A DNA stretch of 21,272 bases from an uncultured Bacteroides sp. (lineage in GTDB: Bacteria > Bacteroidota > Bacteroidia > Bacteroidales > Bacteroidaceae): NCBI RefSeq assembly GCF_958445495.1, contig NZ_CAUCSQ010000065.1, forward strand, positions 1-21,272, given 5' to 3'. This document shows, one piece after another, positions 14,428 to 21,272 of the stretch (positions are counted from its first letter, which is position 1; each line of letters starts with the position of its first letter). The notes under the pieces are model-generated. The model ran no database searches. It was not told the origin of the DNA and worked only from the letters and a program-made list of their open reading frames with translations. Both the position numbers and the translations under genes were made by a program.

Positions 14428-16182
14428 ATGTATTTGGAAAATATTTATTCACCCGCAGATGTCAAGAAGCTGCAGGTAAAAGAGTTAAACGAGCTAAGCA
14501 GTGAAATCCGTGTGGCGCTCTTGCGAAAACTAAGCGAGCACGGCGGGCACTTCGGGCCTAATTTCGGAATGGTGGAAGCTACAATCGCCCTTCACTACGT
14601 ATTTGATTCGCCCAAAGACAAAATCGTGTTCGACGTATCGCACCAGAGTTATGTACACAAAATGCTGACCGGCCGTAAAGATGCGTTCCTTCATCCGGAG
14701 GAATACGACAAAGTATCGGGCTATACCGAACCGCAGGAAAGCGAACATGACTTCTTCACAATCGGGCATACCTCTACTTCCGTCAGCCTGGCAAGCGGAC
14801 TGGCAAAAGGACGCGACCTCACAGGAGGCAATGAAAACATCATAGCTGTCATAGGCGACGGTTCTCTGAGCGGAGGGGAAGCGTTTGAAGGCCTGGACTA
14901 TGCGGCGGAACTCGGCACGAACATGATTATCATCGTCAACGATAACCAGATGTCCATTGCCGAGAACCACGGCGGGTTATACAAGAACCTGAAAGAACTG
15001 CGCGACAGCAACGGCCGATGCGAATGCAATTTCTTCAAAGCCATGGGACTGGATTACCTGTACGTAAATGAAGGCAACGACGTGCAGGCATTGATTGAGG
15101 CCTTCTCTAAAGTGAAAGACATCCGGCATCCGATAGTAGTGCACATCAACACATTGAAGGGCAAAGGTTATGAACGCGCCGAGCAGGATAAGGAGACTTA
15201 TCACTGGCGCACTCCGTTCGATGCGGAAACCGGAGAAGCAAAGGCGGGTTATGAAGAAGACTACAGTGAGGTTACCGCCCGGTACTTGCTGAAAAAGATG
15301 AAAAAAGACCCGCGCGTAGTGGCAATCACTTCAGGCACTCCCGCAGTCCTGGGATTCACTCCGGACCGTCGTCGGGAAGCGGGCAAGCAGTTTGTAGATG
15401 TCGGCATTGCCGAAGAACATGCGGTAGCCCTTGCTTCGGGTATTGCCGCCAACGGCGGAAAACCCGTCTATGGAGTGTACAGCACATTTATCCAACGCTC
15501 GTACGACCAACTTTCGCAAGACCTCTGCATCAACAACAATCCTGCCGTACTGCTGGTTTTCTGGGGTACGCTGTCCGGAATGAACGATGTCACCCATCTT
15601 TGTTTCTTCGATATTCCGCTCATCAGCAACATTCCCAATATGGTTTATCTGGCACCGACTTGCAAGGAAGAGTATATCGCCATGTTGGAATGGAGCATCC
15701 GCCAGAATGAACATCCGGTCGCTATCCGCGTGCCGGCAACGGACGTAATCAGTTGCGGTGAGCCGGTGGAGTCCGATTACAGCATTCTCAACCGTTACAA
15801 GGTCGCCCGCCGCGGCTCGAAAGTGGCTATTCTCGCATTGGGTTCGTTCTTCGGACTGGGACAATCGGTAGCGTCACTGCTGAAAGAGAAAGCCGGCATT
15901 GACGCCACACTTGTCAATCCGCGCTACATCACTGGCGTGGACAGCGAATTGATGGATGAACTGAAAGCGAACCACGAATTAGTGATAACCCTGGAAGACG
16001 GTGTGCTGGACGGCGGCTTCGGTGAAAAGATTGCCCGTTACTACGGGACCAGCGATATGAAAGTGATGAACTACGGGGCCAAGAAGGAATTTGCAGACCG
16101 GTATGACATACAAGAGTTTCTGCGCGCCAACCATCTGACGGATGAACAGATTACGGAAGATATCTTAGCGCTTATCGGTTAG
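14428..16182 (+). CDS. DXS-like thiamine-diphosphate enzyme (transketolase superfamily), substrate uncertain
   Basis: A 584-residue protein with the architecture of 1-deoxy-D-xylulose-5-phosphate synthase but shorter (DXS is usually above 610). Seen: FDVSHQSYVHKMLTGR (His72), IGHTSTSVSLASG, the ThDP/Mg motif GDGSLSGGEAFEG (143) with NDN at 171-173, the catalytic-type Glu329 in VGIAEEHAV and His390 in VTH. The C-terminal transketolase domain is complete. The DRAG motif of true DXS is replaced by FWGT (378-381) and the PRG motif by PAT (436-438). In DXS the two arginines of these motifs bind the glyceraldehyde-3-phosphate phosphate group, so this enzyme probably uses another acceptor. It has no signal peptide. 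It is regulated by the shared operator, not like a housekeeping gene. Confidence 0.88.
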   Translation: MYLENIYSPADVKKLQVKELNELSSEIRVALLRKLSEHGGHFGPNFGMVEATIALHYVFDSPKDKIVFDVSHQSYVHKMLTGRKDAFLHPEEYDKVSGYTEPQESEHDFFTIGHTSTSVSLASGLAKGRDLTGGNENIIAVIGDGSLSGGEAFEGLDYAAELGTNMIIIVNDNQMSIAENHGGLYKNLKELRDSNGRCECNFFKAMGLDYLYVNEGNDVQALIEAFSKVKDIRHPIVVHINTLKGKGYERAEQDKETYHWRTPFDAETGEAKAGYEEDYSEVTARYLLKKMKKDPRVVAITSGTPAVLGFTPDRRREAGKQFVDVGIAEEHAVALASGIAANGGKPVYGVYSTFIQRSYDQLSQDLCINNNPAVLLVFWGTLSGMNDVTHLCFFDIPLISNIPNMVYLAPTCKEEYIAMLEWSIRQNEHPVAIRVPATDVISCGEPVESDYSILNRYKVARRGSKVAILALGSFFGLGQSVASLLKEKAGIDATLVNPRYITGVDSELMDELKANHELVITLEDGVLDGGFGEKIARYYGTSDMKVMNYGAKKEFADRYDIQEFLRANHLTDEQITEDILALIG

Positions 16183-16208
16183 AATCCCGTCCGCTCTCAT
16201 GAATAAAT

Positions 16209-16263
16209 GCAGGTTGATGCACTTTGTCCGCAACGACGATTGCATCGGCCTGCTTTATTTTTT
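16209..16263 (+). terminator. Strong intrinsic terminator after the DXS-like gene
   Basis: GCAGGTTGATGCA (16209-16221) pairs with TGCATCGGCCTGC (16241-16253) over 13 pairs, two of them G-U, with a 19-base loop. It is followed by TTTATTTTTT. It starts 26 bases after the stop codon. Confidence 0.88.
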
Positions 16264-16395
16264 CGGAAACAGGAAACATAGGCATATCGCTTTAAATGTT
16301 TATCGGGAATGCGGTCTTTATACAGATGAATATTTATGACAACAGGAATTAAATCACTTTCTGCGACATCCGGAATCATAAATATTCACCTTTGC

Positions 16396-16433
16396 CATGA
16401 AAGGGCCCGGAACCGTTTACTTTTTCCGGCCCT
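16396..16433 (-). terminator. Terminator hairpin overlapping the end of the tricorn protease gene
   Basis: AGGGCCGGAA (16433-16424) pairs with TTCCGGGCCCT (16412-16402) on the minus strand with one bulged C. The loop contains the protease stop codon, and TTTC follows the stem. The U-tract is short. The DNA between this and the terminator at 16209-16263 shows no gene. Confidence 0.5.
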
Positions 16434-19400
16434 CTATCTCTTTCAGAAGTTCATCCACCGCCGCTTTCAGTTGCGTATCTTCTCCTTTGACTACAGTCTC
16501 CGGACTGTTAGCCACTTTGACATCCGGCTCCAACTGCGTATTCTCCAGATAGCTGCCGTCCGGCAAACGGTAACCGATGACCGGAATACCGAATATCAGT
16601 GAGGGGTCTTGCAGAGTTTCCCAAGACACGCTTGTCATCGTTCCCGGAACGGGCATACCGACGAGCTTGCCTATGTTCCGATGCTTGTACACCCACGGAG
16701 TCCCGTGCGCATTCGAATAATTGGCTTCACATTGCAGCATAATGGAAGGTTTGTTCCAACGGCGGCTCGGCATATCACACGCTTCGCGTCCGCGTATTAC
16801 CTGTGTAAAGTATTTCTTGCCGCTGAACAGGATTTCAATATCCTCGTGCAGGCGCCCACCCCCATTGAAACGGGTATCAATCACAATTCCTTCGCAGTTG
16901 TTGTATTTTCCCAGAATATCCGAATAGACGGTACGGAAACTGTCATCTCCCATAGATTGGATATGGACATATCCCAAACGTCCTTTCGACCATTTCTCAA
17001 CGTCCGCCGCCCGCTGTTTTACCCAGCGCTTGTATAACAACCCGTTCAGCCGCCCGCTCGTGACCGGCATCACCACTTCTTCCCAACGTTCCTTGCTTTG
17101 CGGGTTATAGACCGAAACCAGCGTTTTCTTCCCCGCTTTATTATTCAACAGGCAGGTTATGTCATTATCAGGTGTTATCTCTTCTCCGTTAATCTTTTCA
17201 ATGATACATCCCGCTTTTACTTTCGTACGCGAATGGTCGAACGGGCCTTTTTCCACCACTTCTGCAATTTGCATGCCTTTTCCCTGATAATCCCAATCGA
17301 ACAAAAGTCCCAGACTGGAAGTGGCCTCTCCTTTACCTCTGGGAGAATAGCGTCCTCCGGTATGCGAAACATTCAACTCGCCCAACCATTCGCTCAGCAA
17401 TTCCGCAAAATCATAATTGTTATTAATATGAGGCAAGAACTTGCGATAGGCAGCGGTCATGGCGTCCCAGTCCACTCCGTGCATATTGACATTATAGAAA
17501 CGCTTTTGGTGTTGTTTATATACATGGTTGAACATCGCTTCCCGTTCGGCCGCCAAATCCATTTTCATCTCTGCCTGGTAACTGATTGGTTTCAGAGCAT
17601 CCGACTTGGCGTCCATCTTCTGCATATTCCTGCCGCCCAATAAGAAGATATCCCCTTTCTTGTCCAGCATCAATGACGTCCACCCCGTATTGAGCTTGTG
17701 CAGGCGTTTCGTGTCTTTTTCGCGAAGATTCATTTTCCAAAGGTCATATCCGCCTTCAAAAGCTGAGAAATAATAGAGGTTCTCCCCGTCTTTCGAAAGT
17801 ATGGCGCTGCCCAAGTCGGAGGAGTTGGGAGTGAGACGGACAATACGGTCCTCGATTCCCTCAAGCTCAACTGCGATATCTTTCCTGTCCGGCTGTTTTT
17901 CTTCCGCCTTATCTTTGCCGGTTTCTTTTCCATCCTTTTCTTTCTTTCCTTTACCGTCGTCCTTCTTTACTTCTTTCTCCTTAGCTTTTTTCTGCTCTTT
18001 CTCAAACTCCTTGAGCAATTCGAAATCTTCTTTGCTCAAACGGTAACGGTCATAGGCGTCCTGATTGAGGAATACCAACATTACATCCTGTTGCGACCCC
18101 CAGGAAGCGTGTGCGCGCATGCCGTAACGTTCAGTCTGGAAAAGAATCGCATTTCCATCGAGCACCCAACGCGGAGAGCCGCTGATATACCCGCTGTTAG
18201 TCAGGTTGGTTATCGTTCCTCCCTGCGCGCTGACAATGCCTATATCCGAATACGGGTCATGGCGGTTACCGATAAATTCGAGGGTGAACCATTTGCCGTC
18301 GGGCGACCATTCGTAGTCAAATCCTCCTCCGGTGCTGTACCATGTGGAGCCGTCCGTCACCTGACGCACTTTTTTCGTTTTCAAATCGAGCACCATCAAG
18401 CGGCAGCGGTCTTCAATGAATGCCAGCTCTTTTCCATCCGGCGAATACTGCGGATAGGCGCGTTCCACGGTTTTGGAAGGTAGCAACACTTCTTCTTCGA
18501 CCAGAGTGGCGTTAGGAAAATTCGGGTCTTCCTTACGGGTGATTTTTGCGGTATAAAGCTGCCAGTTACCGGTCCGTTCACTGGCATAAACCAGCGTCCG
18601 GTTGTCCGGCGCGAAAGAGACAGCCGCCTCTTTCGCCGGTGTATCCGTTATTTGCCTGGTCGTAGCATAGTCGGTCGAAGTCACAAACACATCCCCGCGC
18701 ACGATAAAAGCGACCTGCTTGCCATCCGGAGACACGGAAGCGGAAGTCGCCCCTTGTGAGAATTTAAATGCGGCAAGTTGTTCTTCGTCGTCACGGACCA
18801 GTTCCACCTTCACCTTTTCCGGACGCGCACCGGTTTTCTGCGTGTAAAGTTCCCCGTCATAGGTATAACACAATGTGCCTTCGTCACTGACAGACAGAAA
18901 ACGTACCGGATGAGTTTTAAAAGCGGTTACGGCTTTTACTTCCTGGGGCGTGTCCAACGGAAAAGCATAGACATTGAAAGCCCCCCCGTTACGCTCGCTC
19001 AGGAAATAGACCGTATTCCCGTCAGGCGCATACACCGGATTACGGTCTTCCCCTCCCCGGTCCGTCAGGTTCGTGTGTTTTCCGGTTCGGGTATCGTACA
19101 GCCAAATATCCCGTGTAACGGATGAAGTGTGGTGTTTTCTCCACTCGTCTTCAAACCCCTTACGGTCCTGATAGAGAAAGTTCTTTCCCGTTTTATCGAA
19201 GCAGACCAGCTCGGCGGGAGTAGCCAACACTTGTTCGGTGCGTCCACCGTTCACGGGCACTTTGTATAACTCCGTCATCGCTCCCGTAGGAAACAGGGCG
19301 CTGCTTGCCGGGTCCTGGATGGAAGCGGAGAACAGGACATATTTTCCGTCCGGCGTAAACGCCGACGGGATTTCGGATACCGAATGGCAGGTCAGCCTCC

Positions 19401-19698
19401 GGGCGCTTCCTCCGTCGGCAGGCATGACGAAAAGGTCGAAATTACCATTCCGGTCACTGGCGAACGCAATCTGTTTTCCGTCGGGAGACCATACCGGACT
19501 GGCTTCATAAGAGGCTTGCGTCGTGAGTTGGATAGCCGTTCCCCCTCGCGCAGGGACCTTATAGATATCTCCTTTATAACAAAAGACAATCTCGGTTCCG
19601 TCAGGTGAGATACGTGCGTCACGCATCCACAGAGGAGTCACAGCATAAGCGGATAATGCCGTAAAAGCTACCGCCAGACAAGTTATCAGTTTTTTCAT
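16417..19698 (-). CDS. Tricorn-type S41 serine protease, exported
   Basis: A 1093-residue protein with a signal peptide (MKKLITCLAVAFTALSAYA). Residues about 25-545 hold repeated SPDGK-type blades (PD40/WD40-like) of beta-propellers. A very charged Lys/Glu/Asp linker spans 567-604, and a second set of repeats runs to about 700. A PDZ-like part follows near 800-870, then the S41 core (RLGYVHIQSMGDDSFRTVYS, then EGIVIDTRFNGGGRL). By family pattern the catalytic residues are His779 in LNVSHTGG and Ser995 in EANYSNAHG, with an acidic residue near ENTQLEPD (1052-1057). Tricorn proteases degrade peptides; here the site should be the periplasm. It follows the metallo-hydrolase gene by 18 bases, so they are probably co-transcribed. 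Confidence 0.93.
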   Translation of the reverse strand: MKKLITCLAVAFTALSAYAVTPLWMRDARISPDGTEIVFCYKGDIYKVPARGGTAIQLTTQASYEASPVWSPDGKQIAFASDRNGNFDLFVMPADGGSARRLTCHSVSEIPSAFTPDGKYVLFSASIQDPASSALFPTGAMTELYKVPVNGGRTEQVLATPAELVCFDKTGKNFLYQDRKGFEDEWRKHHTSSVTRDIWLYDTRTGKHTNLTDRGGEDRNPVYAPDGNTVYFLSERNGGAFNVYAFPLDTPQEVKAVTAFKTHPVRFLSVSDEGTLCYTYDGELYTQKTGARPEKVKVELVRDDEEQLAAFKFSQGATSASVSPDGKQVAFIVRGDVFVTSTDYATTRQITDTPAKEAAVSFAPDNRTLVYASERTGNWQLYTAKITRKEDPNFPNATLVEEEVLLPSKTVERAYPQYSPDGKELAFIEDRCRLMVLDLKTKKVRQVTDGSTWYSTGGGFDYEWSPDGKWFTLEFIGNRHDPYSDIGIVSAQGGTITNLTNSGYISGSPRWVLDGNAILFQTERYGMRAHASWGSQQDVMLVFLNQDAYDRYRLSKEDFELLKEFEKEQKKAKEKEVKKDDGKGKKEKDGKETGKDKAEEKQPDRKDIAVELEGIEDRIVRLTPNSSDLGSAILSKDGENLYYFSAFEGGYDLWKMNLREKDTKRLHKLNTGWTSLMLDKKGDIFLLGGRNMQKMDAKSDALKPISYQAEMKMDLAAEREAMFNHVYKQHQKRFYNVNMHGVDWDAMTAAYRKFLPHINNNYDFAELLSEWLGELNVSHTGGRYSPRGKGEATSSLGLLFDWDYQGKGMQIAEVVEKGPFDHSRTKVKAGCIIEKINGEEITPDNDITCLLNNKAGKKTLVSVYNPQSKERWEEVVMPVTSGRLNGLLYKRWVKQRAADVEKWSKGRLGYVHIQSMGDDSFRTVYSDILGKYNNCEGIVIDTRFNGGGRLHEDIEILFSGKKYFTQVIRGREACDMPSRRWNKPSIMLQCEANYSNAHGTPWVYKHRNIGKLVGMPVPGTMTSVSWETLQDPSLIFGIPVIGYRLPDGSYLENTQLEPDVKVANSPETVVKGEDTQLKAAVDELLKEIEGRKK

Positions 19699-19716
19699 AT
19701 CAATTAGTATATATAT

Positions 19717-20535
19717 TTATTCCGTAAAATCAGTCCGAATGACTTTTCCCGTATGATTATAGAACATTCTATCGCCAAAATCCTTACAGAAAAGGGCATA
19801 TTTATCTACTCCCGTACAATGACAGACACCTATCCGGCGAGGCGGATATTCACGCAGATAATCTGCAATCGCACGGTATTTCCGCTCTTCCGCCCGATGG
19901 ATATGGAAACCTCCCAACAACAGATTGCAGGGAAGGCCGGGAAATGCATTCCGGACGGCATGCAAAATATTCGTGATTCCCCGGTGGGAACAGACGCTAA
20001 GTATGGAGACTCCTTCCGGACCGACTAACGCCAACGCCAGTTCGTCTTGAAAAGTATCGGGAATGCACCCGTTCTCTTCCCGGACAAAAAAACGCTCGAA
20101 ATGGGTATCTTCCTGATTTACGATTGCGATTTCCGGAAACAGGACCACGCCTGGAACCGGTTCCGTCCGCTTTTCGATGAAACGGAAACGGGACCAATCG
20201 AGATTCTCCGCATGTTTCACCCCGTTTTCACGGTCGTCTTTAAATTTAGGAGAGAAAATACCGGGTTTGCATATTACCGTCGCCCGGCTGTTGAGGTCTA
20301 GGAAATGGCGTAATCCGCCGGTATGGTCGCTATGTCCGTGAGACAGAATCAGGTAGTCCACCGCCTGCAGGTCGATATGCAGCAGACGGGCATTGCGGAC
20401 TAACAGGTCTGACGCTCCCGTATCGAAAAGCAGTTTAGATTCCGGTGTCTCAATGTAAAGGGAAAGTCCATGTTCCGCTTGCAGCTTGCGTCCGTAAACG
20501 CAATTCTCCACGAGAGTCGTTATTTGATAGCCCAT
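19717..20535 (-). CDS. Metallo-beta-lactamase-fold hydrolase (COG1237-like)
   Basis: A 272-residue cytosolic protein from MGYQITTLVENCVYGR. The metal-binding motif SHGHSDHTGG gives His66, His68, Asp70 and His71; preceding LLFDTGASDLLVRNA is typical of the family. Later histidines (CSHRGITN, GGFHIH, VCHCTG) complete the usual ligand set. COG1237 members are often named after an archaeal methanopterin-pathway protein, but their reaction in bacteria is unsettled, so I give no substrate. An upstream TTG (20574) would add 13 residues without family support, so 20535 is preferred. It has its own promoter, and the tricorn protease gene follows closely. Confidence 0.87.
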   Translation of the reverse strand: MGYQITTLVENCVYGRKLQAEHGLSLYIETPESKLLFDTGASDLLVRNARLLHIDLQAVDYLILSHGHSDHTGGLRHFLDLNSRATVICKPGIFSPKFKDDRENGVKHAENLDWSRFRFIEKRTEPVPGVVLFPEIAIVNQEDTHFERFFVREENGCIPDTFQDELALALVGPEGVSILSVCSHRGITNILHAVRNAFPGLPCNLLLGGFHIHRAEERKYRAIADYLREYPPRRIGVCHCTGVDKYALFCKDFGDRMFYNHTGKVIRTDFTE

Positions 20536-20586
20536 GCCATTCTTTTCTTTTAAACAGATATCGTACAAAGACAAAAAGTTCTGCTA

Positions 20587-20617
20587 CAAAATTAGAACAA
20601 TTCCGCAGCAGAACAAA
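20587..20617 (-). promoter_or_regulatory. Promoter of the metallo-hydrolase and tricorn genes
   Basis: TTTG (20617-20614), exactly 19 bases, then TAATTTTG (20594-20587) on the minus strand: a full match to the Bacteroidales -33/-7 consensus, about 50 bases before the start at 20535. Confidence 0.7.
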
Positions 20618-20667
20618 CAAACAGGATAATTATCTACTAAAAATGACTTATTTTTTTACGCCGGCGC

Positions 20668-21207
20668 TCATACCCGCCTGCCCATCTCACAGGCTTCCCG
20701 CATATACGGAGTATTTTTAATCTCCCCGACCTTCCAAGCCCCTATTCCGTAAACCACGCCTTTCTCTTCCGCCCCGTCCAGGCAGTCGAGGAAACCGCGG
20801 AAACCATCGACGGTACGTTCCATCATCGCCTTGTCATTTTCCGCCGCGGCAATAATGAAGTAAAATTCTTTACCGGATATCTCCGTATATCGCGCACAAC
20901 AACGGTCAATCATTATTTTCATCTGTCCGCACATGGTATAAAAATAAACAGGAGTCGCCATCACAATCACATCCGCCGCAATCATCTTTTCTACGATTTC
21001 CGCCGCATCATCTTTCTGCGGACAAGGCTTGCCATACATGCTGCAAACGCTGCATCCGGTGCAAGGATGAACCGTTTTATCTTTCAGGAAAATCTTTTCA
21101 ACGTCATTGCCCGCCTCAAGGGCGCCTTTCATAAACTCATCGCAAAGCAAATCCGAATTGCCGCCTTTTCGCGGACTGGATGAAATGATTAAAATCTTCT
21201 TAGCCAT
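20668..21207 (-). CDS. NAD(P)H-dependent flavin oxidoreductase, iron-sulfur flavoprotein type
   Basis: A 179-residue flavodoxin-like protein. KILIISSSPRKGGNSDLLCD is the FMN-binding loop of the NADPH-dependent FMN reductase family; VIVMATPVYFYTMCGQMKIMIDR is the usual second block. Cys49, Cys52, Cys55 and Cys62 form a compact CxxCxxCx6C motif (PCTGCSVC, GKPCPQKDD), which in iron-sulfur flavoproteins binds a [4Fe-4S] cluster. It is therefore likely a small electron carrier or reductase in the cytosol. Its leader contains the 8-bp tandem repeat at 21211-21272. Downstream genes have a separate promoter. Confidence 0.9.
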   Translation of the reverse strand: MAKKILIISSSPRKGGNSDLLCDEFMKGALEAGNDVEKIFLKDKTVHPCTGCSVCSMYGKPCPQKDDAAEIVEKMIAADVIVMATPVYFYTMCGQMKIMIDRCCARYTEISGKEFYFIIAAAENDKAMMERTVDGFRGFLDCLDGAEEKGVVYGIGAWKVGEIKNTPYMREACEMGRRV

Positions 21208-21210
21208 AAT

Positions 21211-21272
21211 ATTACTTTATTACTTTATTACTTTATTACTTTATTACTTTATTACTTTATTACTTTATTACT
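21211..21272. repeat. 8-bp tandem repeat (ATTACTTT)n, reaching the window edge
   Basis: At least 7.75 perfect copies of ATTACTTT fill the last 62 bases; on the minus strand it reads AAAGTAAT repeated. It ends 3 bases before the ATG (21207) of the flavin oxidoreductase gene and so forms its 5' leader and ribosome-binding region. The full length is unknown because the window ends inside it. Confidence 0.9.

Noticed and set aside
14428..16182. Naming the DXS-like gene dxs.
   Set aside because: Two motifs that define DXS substrate binding are changed and the gene is under a specialised operator, so the housekeeping symbol would mislead.

Overview
The window looks like a Bacteroides (Bacteroidales) chromosome. 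Several promoters carry the Bacteroidales -7 element TAnnTTTG, in one or two cases with TTTG near -33. The gene set also fits: a TonB-dependent receptor (TBDT), lipoproteins and TonB-domain proteins, AraC regulators with the 'FYKRIR..YSKEKPYFNV' N-terminus, a large exported tricorn protease, and an exported flavodoxin. No rRNA, tRNA, CRISPR array or phage genes were seen.

Positions 1-6400 are AT-rich accessory DNA with many broken genes. An IS256-family element (right end in view) has inserted into an IS5-family transposase gene, which itself carries a nonsense codon. The IS5 element has in turn cut the 3' end of a TonB-like gene. Behind it lie an Ig-like/TonB C-terminal lipoprotein and a 51-residue lipoprotein missed by simple ORF calling. 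Further on are an aldo/keto reductase, an AraC regulator broken by a 1-base frameshift, and two diverged copies (one dead) of an unknown small coding cassette. A gene-free stretch holds a 22-bp tandem repeat and a long two-part hairpin.

Positions 6396-16182 are more GC-rich and appear to be one regulon. Two tandem AraC-family paralogues (9631-11465) face a divergent operon of a small TBDT plus an exported DUF362 protein (9287-6396). Converging on the regulators is an operon of an exported flavodoxin plus a flavin-reductase-like protein (12569-11454). Beyond a MATE transporter is a divergent DXS-like thiamine-diphosphate enzyme (14428-16182). Four promoters here (TBDT, AraC pair, flavodoxin, DXS-like) share one layout: a 21-bp site with core ATCYGTAATTnnGGTnAT, repeated directly with a 21-bp period at three of them, then exactly 19 bp, then TAnnTTTG. 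This is the strongest evidence that these genes form one system. The second regulator has a cysteine cluster (CxxCxxC and CxxxCCCC) absent from its neighbour, and the DXS-like enzyme seems to lack the two phosphate-binding arginines of true DXS. I infer a redox- or metal-responsive, partly periplasmic flavoprotein/uptake system with a repurposed thiamine-diphosphate enzyme. The substrate is unknown.

Positions 16183-21272 carry a strong terminator, then a leftward set: an iron-sulfur-flavoprotein-type NAD(P)H/FMN oxidoreductase, a COG1237-type metallo-beta-lactamase-fold protein, and a tricorn-type S41 protease. An 8-bp tandem repeat runs from just upstream of the first start codon to the window edge.
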